A DNA stretch of 64,000 nt, taken from positions 7,812,001 through 7,876,000 of the forward strand of contig NC_061461.1 of the NCBI RefSeq assembly GCF_022581195.2, given 5' to 3'. The translations under genes were made by a program, and so were the position numbers. Position 1 is the first letter of the stretch, and every line of letters starts with the position of its first letter. Below are positions 22,780 to 36,909 of the stretch, piece by piece. The DNA is from Helicoverpa zea. Taxonomy: Eukaryota > Arthropoda > Insecta > Lepidoptera > Noctuidae. Below the pieces are notes generated by a model, which had not been told where the DNA came from, ran no database searches, and saw only the letters and a list, made by a program, of their open reading frames with translations.

Positions 22780-25700
22780 TTAACTATACCTATTACGTAG
22801 TGCTTAAAATATACCTTCCATCAAAAGCCTCATTGTGACTAGTTTTGCTTTGTTAATGTAAGTTGTAACTGTAAATCAATTAATTTCATACGCGAAATAT
22901 AATGGAATTTGGACACCTGCAAAGACGACAGTTCATGATACTAGTAGATAATACAGGATGTTTCTTTGCAATGTTTAATATATATATGTAGTTCCTATAT
23001 TGTTTGACTTTGCAATATTCGTTCTTAACCTTGGAACGGCTTCTGAATTTCTTATTGATATAAAATGTTTCATAAAGAATCTTTCAAAGTTGTATCCAAG
23101 TTCCATACTTATAACCCCCCAAAGCCGGAATGTAAACACGGAACATAGTCGAGACGTAAATCAGCTTCACTAAGCTGTTTATCTGACGTTTTGCAAGTTG
23201 AAATAGTTTACTCAGTCGCTGACAAGTATAAATCAATAACAATCCTTCGGTTTTCCCAATAAATGTAGAACGGGATTACAGAAAGTGACAAATTAGACTT
23301 GTTAACTAAGTGCGTATTGTCAGGGATAAGTTGAAGTTGTCGAATGCAAATTTAATTTGTCCTGCGGATTTTGTGTTAATTGATGACGATTACGCTTTTG
23401 TCTTATTGCCAACAGTAAGAGTTACGTCGGTTAACAGAATTGTTCTATCTGATAATATTCCTCACCTGCTCAAAAGCGCATACAAAGGTAAACTCACAAG
23501 GGAACAACAATACTTAAGTGAATCTACAACCAGCGAAGAAATATTTTGTCTAGAACTAAAACTGGTGTTCGCTTCAAAAGAACATTTTAAACTTAATCAA
23601 ATGTAATTTCCCCTGCGTCTTGCACAGCCGTACTGCGATCCTCAGTTGTTTCCACTCTTAATTCCAAGAATGTAATAAACAACGTCACTAAGCTTTAAAA
23701 ACAACGCACGCGGCTTCATAATATCAAAGCGAAGAACCCAGTGCGCTAGACAATAGGTATACCCCTCCTTTGTTCGTGGTCTTGCATGCACGGGCGTATG
23801 GATTAAGCGATACACAATGCAAAGTCAACTTGCCTGACTTTGCAGATAAACAATCTGCTGATTAAATTGTGGTGTTAAGTAGGCTGTCTGTTTTGTTCAG
23901 GATGGTCTTATAAAGCCAGGTGGATTGGTGATTTATGATTTGGTGTCTTTGTTTTATAACGCTGAGATAGGGCGACCTTTCGGCTTTGTCCCTCAAAGCC
24001 GAAATCTGCTTCGTCTTGTTCAACCGCGGCTTTTTCAAACCTGATTATGCGGAGTCAAGATTGGTCCTCTTTAGTCTCTTTAATCCTGTGTTCTATTTTA
24101 TTTTTATTCTTGTTTAGATCAGAAGATTATTCAAATATAATATAAGAGTTTAACTTCAAACAAATACCCTTAGATAAAGCTGTGTAAATAGTCAAGCTGG
24201 TTGCATTATAACAATGGCCGTTCCTCGCAGCGAGTAGGTACTCTCAGAATCACCGCAGTACTCCAGCGAAGAACATCTTTAACTTAATTAAGCCTATTAT
24301 AACAGTCATACTTGTTAGACTGTAACTTTGCAGTAACCATTTCTGATATTTTTAGAACAAATATTTGTCTAGGTTCATAATAACTTTTATAAGGATTCAA
24401 ATAATAGGGAAAGTACATTAGAAATTTAATTTTAAGTGCTTTTGTAAAAATGTATCCGTATTTGAATTTGTACAGCCTAGGTGGTTTTGTTTTCTTTTTC
24501 AATACCGTATATACTTATATTCTTCACTGTACGAGATGAATCCATGACAGATTACATATTATGTCACATGTCCTTACATAGATAGGTACAACCCGTACAA
24601 CGAGATCTTACTTCATTAAGCCCAGACAACCAACCCATACAAGGAAGCGTATTCTAGTCACATTCTTACAAACCTCCTTTGAGAACAGTACCTACATACA
24701 GTTCGGGTAAAAAGCAACGCAACTTTGAATAGACGGGCGTCACTATTCACAAAACAATGGTCTTTCCACGTCCCAAGTCCACTCAACTTGAGTCACCACG
24801 TTTTTCAGTACAACGAGAACGTCCTTTAACACGTTCATGTTGAGTCAGCGGGCTCCACAACTTGTTCGAGCATGTCGTTGTGTAGGTACATACTGGCCAG
24901 CTGAACATTAATAAGGGTGTGAGTGTATATGGAGCTAAGCCGCAGTAAGTTCGGGATTTTTCTGTAATTTTTGCAGATGTGTGTGTTTAGGATGCGTGTG
25001 TGTTTTGGGCTTGGAATGAATGTATGAATTTTGATTGAAGTTATTGATTGTATCTAATGTGGTGGTCTGATTAGCTGATCATGATGGGGATCATTTCATA
25101 ACATAACGCAGTTATATTTATAAATTAAAGTTTAATCAAATTGACAATAAAGCTTGATAAAAAAAACATTCTCGATAGGTAGGTATGTGTAATAAACCAG
25201 AAAAAATAAAATAATATTTCGTCATAATTGCTCAACTTACTCACTTTAGAATTCGCTGTATTTACTCATCAATATCAGATCAAAAGGATATAATTACAGG
25301 TTTAACTTTTAAGTCTAATACTATCTCTTCTTTCACTGGTCAACTTTCCTTACCAAGGGTCGAATAATCCGATCGTGGGATACAAAATTTCGCTGGAAAA
25401 GGTCTAAAATTTAGCCACTGACGCACTGAGGTCCGAATTCGGTTTTGTCAGACTAATATTTGACAGACAGAAAGGATTCCGAGGGTAATGCCAGTTGGTA
25501 ACTTTAATTGTATCTCATTTACTCTTAATATACCTACTGTTGTTTATTTTGAACTCCAAATTGAAATTGTTGGGATTTATATTTAATTGGGCGACCGCTA
25601 TTAGGTAATTTGTATCCGCTATTATTTATTTATAGACCAGAAAATGTAAGTTTTATAACGTAATAAAACATTCATTTGAAAATTGGTTGAATAATGTCGT

Positions 25701-26993
25701 AAGCAAAACTGACTTCACAAAAAAGATGCGATAAATTCACATACGCGTCAGTTCTGAGAATTGGACTTTTAACTTGATATTCTCGATATGTAATGAATAA
25801 ATATACATACAAGACTTGCATACAATTTTATTTTATTGCCAACTCCAAAAAATATTTACCTTCAATCCTTTGAAAGAGTCGATAAAAAACCTTTCAGCCC
25901 CCATTCATTAACAACACGCATACAAAGGTTTTTAAACGTAACGTTTTTGTACAATTAAACATGTGCAACTGTTTACAGACCTGCATCTTTTAGCGCAGAT
26001 AACAATTCAAGCCATACGTTTCACCACAGAGGAAGGAAAGATGCGCAGATATAACACAATGCAGGTAGGTCAGTTGCCTTCTTTTAGGTCAAATACGTAC
26101 GGTGGGGATAACCGAAACGATTAGTTATGAGTGAACAAGCAAGACGTTCGGGTTCTTTGAGACATCTGTCAACGATTTTTAGTATTACAATAAATGATCG
26201 GGGCCAAAGAAGCCGTGTAAGGGGAAGACAGTAACGTTCCTCATCAAACGCACACTCACATTTTGGCAGACTACTTTCTTTGGAGATTTTCTGTTATGGT
26301 ACCTCTGTAAATCATTTTGTTCTCCGTAGGTTTTACCAACGCGTTTTTGAATGAATAACGACGTAACTGTGGTCGCAGCTTGAACATTAGCATACACTGA
26401 AACATTCAGATTTTTTACGGTATTTTTGTTTATTTACAATGCACGCTTGCATCGCAATGCTTTATTGGTTAATGTCAATAAAATGTAAACGTCGAAAGCT
26501 ATGCGCCATTTGTTTGTTTAAAACAAGTTTATTTGTTTATCTACAAAAGCTATGGTATTTTGTTTATACAAAAAAACACTGTCAACATAAAAACTTACAC
26601 ATGAAAATCGAATACGTACCTATAGTTATTTTTTTAGCTAATGCCAAAATTCAATCTCAAATCGAAAAACAACGGATGGATCGCTTATAGAAATCCGCAA
26701 TAGGTAAGTAAATTATTTACCCACAACTCGATAAATCTCCGGCAAGGTCAGTTAGGTTAAGTATTGACTATCCCAATGTAGGTGAGTCGGTAAAGAGATT
26801 GATTGATGATGGACGTTCCTGCTCTCATAGACATATGAAGTTGGTTTTCCTGTACACTTACCGATAAGTAACTATTCTATACGCTTTGACTCTCTAGAGT
26901 TCTCTAGAGTCTGACTAATATCGAGTTTTTATTTTAAGAGGCAGTCTTGAGCCCAGGGATAACGAAGTATGTCAACTACAAAATTATGTATAA
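22780..26993. other. AT-rich stretch, one unassigned ORF
   Basis: An ORF of 98 codons at 23310-23606 (+) has ordinary-looking composition (LICPADFVLIDDDYAFVLLP) but no family I recognise and no promoter or splice support. The rest shows nothing. Confidence 0.5.
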
Positions 26994-27255
26994 CTAGCTT
27001 TTGCCCGCGACTTCGTTCGCATGATATAGTGACTTCCGGCATATTTTTGGTTTGACCTATTGGTCTATATGTCCCGAATAAATTTTATTTTTTATTTTTA
27101 TATTTTTTTTTTGAAATAAAAACTATCCTATGTCCTTTCTCAAGTTCCAAACTATGTCTGTACCAAATTTCATACAAATCGGTTCAGTAGTTTAGGCGTG
27201 AAGAAAAGACAGACAGACAGACAGACAGAGTTACTTTCACATTTATAATATTAGT
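26994..27255 (+). repeat. Lepidopteran retroelement end with GACA microsatellite
   Basis: AACTAGCTTTTGCCCGCGAC, then TTCGTTCGCATG, CAAATCGGTTCAGTAGTTTA, (GACA)n at about 27208-27229, and TTCACATTTATAATATTAGT. This is the best-preserved copy of the family in the window and has no ORF. Confidence 0.8.
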
Positions 27256-29249
27256 TAGGACTAGACGATTTACGAGTATCTACATAAATATGTAAGTAGC
27301 TGATAGCTTGGTTTATTTACTAGAACATTCCCAAATATTAGGTTAGCAGCTTAATAGTCGTATTTTCTAAAATACCCGCTCTTTATAGAGCCAAAAATAA
27401 CCCTTTCCGTTACACATAATACGTGATTTATTTCAATTGTTTTATTGTGCAACAAGATAAGGAAATTGCTTACTTGTAAGGGAAGGCCCTGTGATCACAC
27501 GCGTCACGCGCTTCGATCATACGGTTAAACGGTCACAAATTCTGGCTCAAGGCAATGTGTTTTGTTTCAGAATTTGTTCCAATTTATGTCACTATTAAAA
27601 CAGCAACCTTATGGTATAAAACTAATGGTTGTATTTTTGAAATTTTATTCGTATTTGTTTTTTTTTTATTAATAAAAGAAATTGTATGAGGGTTGCTTTG
27701 AAAGTACATATAGCAAGCATCTTTTAATTCACTTACTTACTAACTTAATATTTCCCACGGGCATACTTTGATGTAACCTCAATTAATTACTATTAACTTG
27801 AGGGTCGGATACCGTCAAAGAGCAATAAGCAAGCGTGATGATTAATACTTGGTCCCTTTGCGCATGAAAAGATCCCTTTTGAGTACAAATATGGAGGGTC
27901 GATATTACGTTGATACCATGTTGCCTAATCACCCGATCTCAAAAAAGACGATCGCTGTTTGCCTTCGAGCAAAAATTACTCTCGGAATATTGTGGAAGCA
28001 AAAAACGAATGAAAAAACGTTCTACGAGTAATAATCTCATGAAAATTTAACGAATGAATCGAGTCCAGCGATTTTTCGTGATAATCTGAAGTAGCTGCTA
28101 TTAATTTCTAGAGCTTACTACACTGTTCGAATATTTTGAAGTACGATTTTTCGTTGAGCCAAAAAAGTTTGTAATTAGCGATGAGTTTTTGCTGAAGCAT
28201 TTATCTGAATTTCACACCACTTTTTATTTGTTTTTGAAGGATGTAGGTATACGAGCTTTCGGCCATAAAAGGTTTCAGTAAATAAAAAATCAGCTTGTAA
28301 TATTTTTTAGTAACGAGACTGATGAATTTAACTGCCACCACATTAAAGTTGTGCCGTATAATTTTAAGTAACAATAGTAGTAAGTAACATTTTAAGTAAC
28401 TCTTAAAAAAGCTTTCAATACACTATGGAAGTAGAAACTAATATTCAATTTATTCATCGAAATAACTTCCAAAACGTTAATAATATAACCTACTAAATAT
28501 TGTGTGTGTAAAACGTGACCTTCGTTTGACCCCTAAATCATACGTTTTAATTGCTGTAAAATTGTTTGCCAAGTCTTTCATGTGTTTGAGAATGTTAATA
28601 GCCGAGTTATCTAATATTTTCTACTACAGTAACAATACATTTTCCCTGGGTTTGTTTATGGAGACAATATTTAATTTTATTCAAGTATGGCAGTTGAAAC
28701 AGCAATTAAGACCCAAGGTCACCGACAGCATAAACTTCAGTTTTTCTTACAATTGTCCACTTTCATTTTTCACGTTAAATTTTCAAAATAAGTAGTTGTT
28801 TTAAGAAAAAACGGTCGTTTATGCTGTCGGCAAGGCTAGGGCCCTAATCAAATAGCCTTTTAATCAAACTGCTGAAAACCGCATCAAACTGCTTGAAAGA
28901 GAAGAAGGCCTCTTTATGTCGCACATCTTACATGCACCTCAGCTTACTTATATACATATGTTAGATAACACGAAGCCGAGTAACAAAAATAAATTCAATT
29001 TAACGATATTTCAATTGTGTAAAAAATATTTTAAAGGCACAAATAGGTGAAAAGTGGGTAAGTTTCAAAATAAACACACATGTTATAATGTCGGGTATTT
29101 CCGATATTGCACCATTCATCAAGTGTTAAACAACGTGTCTAGTGTTTTACAATAAACGTCACTGGCTTCATTCGTTAGGGAAGTAAGTATGTAACCTACG
29201 GGTATTTATCGGGACATAATTTTGCAACTGATGCGGAGTAATGTTAAAA
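27256..29249. other. AT-rich stretch, nothing firmly recognised
   Basis: A 97-codon ORF at 28502-28795 (+) and a 60-codon ORF at 27849-28031 (+) have no recognisable relatives and sit in AT-rich DNA. Confidence 0.5.
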
Positions 29250-29622
29250 GTCCTGGTGGCTAGTGGACAAAGAACCAAACCTCTCAAGTATGAGGGCGCG
29301 GTTTCGATTCCAAGTCAGGCAAGAACTAATCCAACTTTTCTAAGTTTGTATGTACTTTCTAAGTATATCTTGGACACCAATGACTGTGTTTCGAATGGCA
29401 CTTTAAACTGTAGGTCCCGGCTGTCATTGAACATCCTTGGTAGTCGTTACGGGTAGTCAGAAGTCTGACACCAGTCTAACCAAGGGCCCGGGTTGCCCGG
29501 GTAACTGGGTTGAGGAGGTCAGGCAGGGCAGTCGCTTCTTGTAAAGCACTGGTACTCAGCTGAATCCGGTTAGACTGCAAGCCGACCCCAACATAGTTGG
29601 GAAAAAGGCTCGCAAGATGATA
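29250..29622 (+). mobile_element. SINE copy, tail type 1
   Basis: Plus-strand copy with head GTCCTGGTGGCTAGTGG, a diverged B box (GTTTCGATTCC), and end GGGAAAAAGGCTCGCAAGAT. No clear duplication was seen. Short ORFs here are chance. Confidence 0.88.
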
Positions 29623-30209
29623 AGACAGAGAAGTATTGGAAAACAAAACTACGGTGATGATAATTGTGTACAGGTCTATTTTGGCAAGCAAAACTTGAGA
29701 AAATAATAAATGTGAATTGTATGTTAAAGTACATTATGAAAGTAAATGTCTAAATGTATTTAGGTACCTTCCCATTATTTTTCTTGTTGGTATGGAAGGA
29801 GATAATATTTTCACTACCTTTTACGTAATCCTACATTGTGAGTAAATATTGGATCATTATCTTCACCAAAGTACTTACAAAATAAAAGACGAATCATATA
29901 ACCCTGTAACCACAACACATTCTTTATTTAAACACAAATAAGAGTATTGTATTACAAGTGATATTGTCTACACACAAAACGTGCTTGTAATATACTGTAC
30001 TGTTATAATATAAAGTATTACATTACAGAAAAGGTACCGATTCTGAATAAGTCCTGAATTAATTATCGGCGTGACAATGGATTAAATGTAATTAATCCAG
30101 CGGAGCACGCGAGATAATTTTACCGTTGAACCGGGACTGATTTCCGAGAGAATGCTTAAATCATTTAATGTGGGCTAAGCTTGTTTATTGCCGTTATATA
30201 TAGCAGCCC

Positions 30210-30330
30210 TTAAAAATAAAAATAAAAACTATTTATTTATACGTTATGTACATAATTGGTACATTAGTGGACTTAATGCCGTAAGGCGTTCTTTACCAGT
30301 CCACCATCGGGTTAAAGGGAGATAATAAAT
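30210..30330 (-). repeat. Probable LINE-end relic
   Basis: AATGCCGTAAGGCGTTCTTT and ACCAGTCCACCATCGGGTT beside an (AAATA)n stretch resemble a dispersed lepidopteran repeat. Its limits are not clear. Confidence 0.45.
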
Positions 30331-30373
30331 AGGTCCAAAAATTACTAAATAATAATATAGGTACTATTCGGTA

Positions 30374-30601
30374 TAGTTATCGGCACGAATCTTGAGCTCT
30401 GATCTTCACCTGCGCAGAAGTAATTTATTGGGTCTCTTTTGTGGTATGAAGTGAGGCGCGGGGGCGCCGTGCTAAAGCGGTGATTGGCCCGCAGCGCATC
30501 GCGTCATAGCCGTCACTTGGGATTGATTTTTTGCTAATAAATCACTTCTGCGCAGATGTAGGTCAAAGCTGGTCAAAGCTCAAGATTCGCGCCGATAACT
30601 G
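30374..30601. mobile_element. TIR MITE, TA duplication
   Basis: 228 bp. The ends TAGTTATCGGCACGAATCTT and (reverse) CAGTTATCGGCGCGAATCTT are flanked by TA (30372-30373, 30602-30603). Inverted CTGCGCAGAAGT blocks lie further inside, and the centre is CpG-rich. The arms extend about 50 nt with some mismatches. Tc1/mariner-like by its TA duplication. Confidence 0.8.
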
Positions 30602-30659
30602 TAGTACTTTGCAAGATAGTAATTTAGGCCTTTTTCAATAATTGTCTTGGTAAATGTAG

Positions 30660-30735
30660 TATTTGCCTATAGTCAAAGTCAAATCATTTTATTTCATCTA
30701 GGGCTTTACAAGCACTTATTTACGTTAAAAATATG
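30660..30735 (-). repeat. LINE-end relic
   Basis: On the minus strand it reads GCTTGTAAAGCCCTAGATGA and ends AATGATTTGACTTTGACT, the kind of tail found on many lepidopteran LINE copies. Confidence 0.5.
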
Positions 30736-30946
30736 AATCAGTTTCATTCCAGTCAATATGTAGGTATATAAATACGTTTTTATTGTATTTATTATACTGT
30801 GTTGGTGTAATGAAATTTTGGTAATTGATTAAATAAATGTATCTTTTGTTGCCCAATTCCCATAAAATAATGTTTTCCGTGAGTTTCAGTTTTGGAATGA
30901 ATGACATAACGTAATAATGGGTTTGCTATTATATTATAATATACTA

Positions 30947-31130
30947 GCTTCCGTCAGCGGCTTCGCCCGCGTGGTGTGTTGATAAAAAGTAGCCTATGTG
31001 TTAATCCAGGGTATCACCTATCTACATACCAAATTTCAATCAAATCGGTCCAGCCGTTTTTGCGTGATTGAATAACAAACATACATCCATACATTCTCAC
31101 AAACTTTCACATTTATAATATAAGTAGGAT
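30947..31130 (+). repeat. Lepidopteran retroelement end
   Basis: AGCTTCCGTCAGCGGCTTCG and CCCGCGTGG, then AAAGTAGCCTATGTGTTAAT, CAAATCGGTCCAGCCGTTTT and TTCACATTTATAATATAAGT. It has the same layout as the copy at 26994 with another subfamily sequence. Confidence 0.75.
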
Positions 31131-33171
31131 TTGCGTTTATAGCTAACTAAACATTCTTCATCGTAAATAGGTGTTAATGTAATGGATATTGTGGTTCCTA
31201 TAACATATTGGGACATTAATTGATAGTTATATAATTTTGTGTGTATTTGTTGAATTAATGTAACTCAATTACTTATAATACTTACCTGGTATTTCAGATT
31301 GTGTTCGCATTAATAAGTATTGAAATCACATTTATATTATACGAGAAGTTTTCATATAAAAGCAATACTTAAAGATTTCAAATTATTTTTGAAACGATAC
31401 TATCACTATTTTAATCTTTGCTCTAACATTATTTTGAGACATTATCTGTGTCATAAAGATTAGAGAATAGCAGATAAGCATTGCATTTCACGAACTGTGG
31501 TGTTAATACTGTTGATGTATGAATAATGTAAGAATACATCAGGTACCTACCTATAATACAGTCAAAGGCTTACAGAATCCTTTTTATGGAAAAACTAACA
31601 AATATGTGATATAGCAACCAGCAAACGAACAATAAGCCTAGAATTATGAACATAAAGTCTTTTAATCAATACCCAAGAGAAACTAACATAACGAACTAAG
31701 GTCGATCTCGTTAATCATTGAGATAGGTACATAAGGACCACAATAAGCGGCAAATATGCCGCCTCCATCATACCCCATCGTTGGCTCTTGGCACATCCAA
31801 TTTGCCGGTATGATACCCGAACAATCTCACTAACAATAGAACCACAATGAATGGAGCTTGATCCACCCGTAAATATATCAAAATTATGTTCAGCCTCCAC
31901 GGTATAAGTTGAGAAAAATTATTCTCTCCTACATTTTATTTTTCCTTTGTGTTCTTATTGAAATTAATTGGTGTAATATTAATTTAATTAAAGCTTTGAT
32001 CGAGGTTCATTAGTTCAGCTTTTGGTGTGTAATTAAGTTACTTGCATCATTGCGTTCAATTACCTGCACTTGTTAACGGGTAGAAAAGTTCAATCCATCA
32101 TTAATGGGTTATAATTATTCTGTGAGCATAATATATTTTGTTGTTGTTTGAATGAATTATTCTCTCGATCACGAAATCCAATACAAAGACTATCGGTCAC
32201 AACTGTAGAGAGATTAGGTGCTGAACCGACAGCTTTAGGAACGTGATCGTCGAGATAAGGCAAGGGGTAAATACTCGCACTAAAGTTGGTAACACACTAT
32301 AGAGGTATTATTTACGGTGGCTCAAAGTTGCAAAAATATACGATGAAAAAGAGATAGCAAGTTTGTTTATAATATTTATTACAATAATGACTACAAATTA
32401 CTAATTAAATTAATAAAACGGAGTATCTTAATAACAAAAAAAGTGAATATAAATAACAAACAAATTGCTGAAAAAATCCTCACCATCGAGGTACACATAG
32501 GTAACATTTTATTCGGCAACTGGTCATCACGTAACATGCTCAACCTTTTAGATTGTTTCATAAAAAATGTAAGAGCGTGCGAATAGCTTTGTTGCGGCAG
32601 TTAGACCGGCCACCACGACCCTGAAGAAAAGCCACAGAGAACGGAATGTTTCGGAGGAGGTAAAAGGCTCATAAATTCTCCGCTAACGTTAAAGATGTTA
32701 GATAAAATAAAGGAAATTATAAGGAAAGCTACGACGTGCAATGCTGCACCGAGGTTTAACAGCTCTGTGTTTATCTATTGTGTAAATATTACAACAGCCA
32801 CGAATATGTTTTAGTTCGAAGGTTGAATATAGGGGCATTGTATTACTGAATAGTGAGATACAATTTCCTAAATATCAGTTAGATGTGAACACAGTTTGAT
32901 GAATCTATGTAGCTGAGCATTATTATTGTAATATTTTCAAGTACGTAACATATAAATTATTATTAACTGTACTATTTAATACCATAATATAAGGCAGAAT
33001 GTTTGAATACGCTAGTCTAAGCTAGCTAAGACCGATTTAAAAAAATCTTTCAGTACTACATAGCTTACCGATGGAAGCCTATGGACATTTTATACAGGCT
33101 CCCAAAGGTCACGAGTGAGACCGTTGGCGGAAGCCAGTATTTAATAAAGAAAAAACATAAAGCCATACCAT
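31131..33171. other. AT-rich stretch, nothing recognised
   Basis: No exon or bounded repeat could be supported. Confidence 0.55.
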
Positions 33172-33321
33172 CTTACCACAAAAACTTTTAAACGTCAGTT
33201 TATGCCTTGTCTAAAAAAATGACAAATTATGACGTTAAGATATTTATTTTTTATTAGTTCATTTTGCAGCCAAAATTTTTTTAGACAAGTGTAAAACAGG
33301 GTTTTAAGTTTTTGTAGTAAG
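33172..33321. mobile_element. Short TIR MITE
   Basis: 150 bp. CTTACCACAAAAACTTTTAA at the left and, reversed from the right, CTTACTACAAAAACTTAAAA. A second inverted block TTGTCTAAAAAAAT lies inside. The duplication was not resolved. Confidence 0.65.
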
Positions 33322-33682
33322 GCCACTAATGTTCAACCGTTCACTCCTATTTATGTATAAACGACCCAAAGTCCTAACTGTGAAATCCCAGCTGTGTTGT
33401 CCAAAACAGTTCATTCAACATCATTTAACGAAGTATTGTGTAGTAATACTAGATCTAAGCACTAAGCAATAACATATGTCTCCAGAGAATTGGACCGATT
33501 AAGTTTACTCGGTCCCCATTCGATCTTAACTACCCTTTCATGTAATTCAATTTTAGAGACTAAGTACTCGTAGGTGGATCTTATTTACTTCTGTTTGTAG
33601 TTAGGTGTTTATTAGTAGATTTCAACGGAATAATTGTAGTCGCTGAGTGACATTTGTAGGAGTATATTATATGTATAGAAAG

Positions 33683-33830
33683 ACTGACATCCAGTCTTAC
33701 CAGGGCGGTACTGGGTTGTCAAGGTCAGATAGGCAGTTGCTCCATGTAAAACTCTGGTTCTCAACTGCATCCGGGTAGACTAAAAGCTGACTCCAACATA
33801 GCTGGAAAAAGGCTAAGCTAGATGATGGTG
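33683..33830 (+). mobile_element. Diverged SINE fragment, tail type 1
   Basis: GTCAGATAGGCAGTTGCTCC, then TGACTCCAACATAGCTGG and a GATGATGGTGATG end match the type-1 tail in order. Confidence 0.7.
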
Positions 33831-33831
33831 A

Positions 33832-35324
33832 TGACTGGTGATACGACAGTTATCACGTAAATAATGATACTTACTACATATATTTAAAAAAAAATTTGAG
33901 TTTTGCTGTATGCGAGAAAACCTTTTTAAAATCAGGCCCAAGATTTCCAGGATTTAGGAACTTATTTTTACCCGATATAAATATTTGCGAAGTTGCTCCT
34001 TCATAATTCACAATTTTACCAGTTATCCATTTTATCGCAAAAACAAGTGGATCCAAGCATAATATTAAACTTAAGATGGTTTCTGAAATATTTGCTTCTA
34101 GGAAAACTTGTATTTATTGTTTGCTTTTGGTTGTTTTATTTAATCTGGAAGCCGATCTTTTAGCCTCTTAGAATAAGTAGTTTGTTTTTAATTTTTAAAT
34201 AAGGCGGCCTCGAAATTCACAAGAGAATTGTCCAATAAAACAAGAAAAAAGTTGTGCAATAAAAATTTTGTTCAGTACAATTAATTGCGCAATCTTCAAT
34301 ATTAACCCTAAATGTCATTGCACAATTCGTAATATTGCGCGTTTTAGCCCAAGAGCGGCTAAGCTTATGGGTATTTTTAAAATATCAAAATGTATGTAGG
34401 TATATTCTTATGGCCGACATAATCATCTATTCCCGTCCACAATATTGCCTGCGTCATGTGACGTACGAGTTTGTCACATTGTCACACATTTTTTTGCTTC
34501 TATTTTGATGTTCTTTCCTTATTGCCTGAGTGTGGTAACGTCAGGTCATAAAACCTTATATTTCGTACATTTCTCATCGACTTGGTTTCCCGTTGCTTTA
34601 TTTCTTCAACCTGGTAAACTGACCTTATTTTGAGGTAGCTACTCGGCTATGTAAACTGCTAAATGAAACTAACAGGTATTATTGCACTTTGGTATTTAAT
34701 TTAGGTCAGACGAGTTTGAATTGTATTTACACTGAGTATCAAATAAGTTCAAACATACACGCTTCATTTATACTATCGAAATTAATTTACGAGTTAGGAA
34801 AGTTGCTAAAGAGCAAAACATAGTCACTACTTTAGCACCCATATTACAGAGCGAGTACCTACAATGTAGTATTTACTTAAGTAGGTAAGATGAGGAAAAA
34901 TGCAGCTAAAGTACGTGACATCTATAAAATATTTCTAGTTTATAAAAGCCTTTTACAAGCGATAACCAGGACACATCTCACGCCGTAGCTTAGCAGACCC
35001 ACAGCTGTGGTGAAGCGAGTTACGATGAATGTTAAGTGAAACGACGCCCGCATCCCCAACTCAAAACTTTATCTAACACGCCAAGTTTGGCTCACGTGCT
35101 TATGCTTGTATCGCCGGTTCTTGCAACGAAGTGTTTGCTCAACTTGCAGCGGAAATACAAGACTACAATAATCATGCATTCTGGAATATTGGTTACATCG
35201 TTTGTAGGCCAAGATTTCGTGTAAAAAAAATGAATTTATTTGTAGGTAACAAATAAATACTCATTCCATCATAAAACATGGTCTTAAAAAGTGACACATC
35301 CCAATGACTGGGTTGGACAGCATA
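33832..35324. other. AT-rich stretch, nothing recognised
   Basis: Both strands were read without finding a supported gene or bounded repeat. Confidence 0.55.
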
Positions 35325-35707
35325 CAGGGTATGTCGTTCACAATCACATTAAATCCTACCGCGTACATTTTATGATATTCTATGGCGAATTGTAAAAAAA
35401 ATAACCTAATCCATTCAGTGGTTTAACCACAGGAGTCATCTTTCGTTTTTATAATTTACAATATCATGTATAAAGCAGAGATAAAGTTAGGAGGCTCGAA
35501 TGTTTTGATCAGTTGACAGCTGTCAGTTTTCAAGGGAGAATTTCAGTTGTTTTTAATGACTGACTCATATATGGTGTTCTAATTATCGCACATTTTTATT
35601 CTATTTACTTTGTTTGAAAAAAATATTTTTTTTATTTGAGTTAATCGACATATATTAACCAGTATATTAACACATTTCATTTAATGTGATTGTGAACGAC
35701 ACACCTG
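35325..35707. mobile_element. TIR MITE, family copy A
   Basis: 383 bp. The left end CAGGGTATGTCGTTCACAAT and the reversed right end CAGGTGTGTCGTTCACAATC are inverted over about 30 nt. Both flanks show ATA, a possible 3-bp duplication. The interior text CCATTCAGTGGTTTAACCAC is shared with 38900-39083. Confidence 0.75.
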
Positions 35708-36909
35708 ATATAGTACCTATATAGCACTAAGAATAATGCCGTGGAAAATGCGTATATTTTTACTCAAAAAAATTTGTAGATCCGTCTATTTCTTTTTTCG
35801 GGGTCTTTAAAACAAATAAAAATTCCAAGAGCCATAAAAACTCCCTAACTTTTCCAAATCCTTCTTTTACATCCATAAACTTTCACAAACGGAGTAATTA
35901 AACGAAATAATAGACTCAATTACAATTGAAACGTACGATCCTTCAGTCGTATCTAATATTGACGTGCGTAAGCCTCACGAGATTCCATTTGTCATGTGAC
36001 GGTCTCCAGACTGTCTATACCCGACATCTGAGTACAGTACATAGACAGTTCTTATCATCTGAACGTTCAGTCAGAATAGAGTTCGTTGGAAATAGGTCCT
36101 TTATGAATAACCGATAGGCTTGAAATCAAGTGGCCATTAAATAAAGGTAACCTCGGAGATCGAAAGCCGATAAGCAACCTTGACGTCGTTGTGGAAAGCC
36201 CTTACTGCGACGGGTTCTATTAGGAGTACTACACACTGAAGCATTCTTTTTAATCACAGGAAATTATTATGAACAGTTTGTGATGAGAGAACAATTACTA
36301 CTAAGGTACATTTTTTGTGTAGCTGTCTTCGAAATCCATGATCAAAGTATTAGTTTTATCTACGATTTTTAGTACGACATTATTTATTGCTATACAAATT
36401 GTGTCATACCTAACCTTTTCTTGATTATTGACAATCCGATTCACGAACGAACGCGTTATTGTTAAATAACAATTTATAACAGTATTTTATTACAATTATT
36501 AATGAGAGAAAACAGCATATAAAACATAAATAGTGTCAAAGGACATTGTTCCGGCTCCATACATGTTCTGCCTAAGAACCGTTTGAATGGAAAGTGACTT
36601 CTATAAACTCTTAAAATTATATGGAATCCTATGAAATAAGTTTTCACGAACGGACACTTCAGGAAACTAAAATAATTACGAAAAAAGTTAATATTTTGAG
36701 TTTATAAATAAAAAATAACCAAGCTTGCGTGAAATATCAGAGTAGTGTTATCAAACTACACTATACAAAATATCAACAATACTATGTACAGCTCTATATG
36801 TTCTCTTCTAGATCTAGGAAAAGACTACTCTACTAGATACTAGGAAAAGAGATAGTAAATAGTCAAGTTTAAGATAATTCTTTGACAATGATCATTTTAT
36901 AAAGTTGCA

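Noticed and set aside
23310..23606. 98-codon ORF as a gene
   Set aside because: No recognisable family, no promoter or splice evidence; kept only as a note in the stretch description.
28502..28795. 97-codon ORF as a gene
   Set aside because: Phe/Leu/Asn-rich composition expected from AT-rich DNA, no domain.
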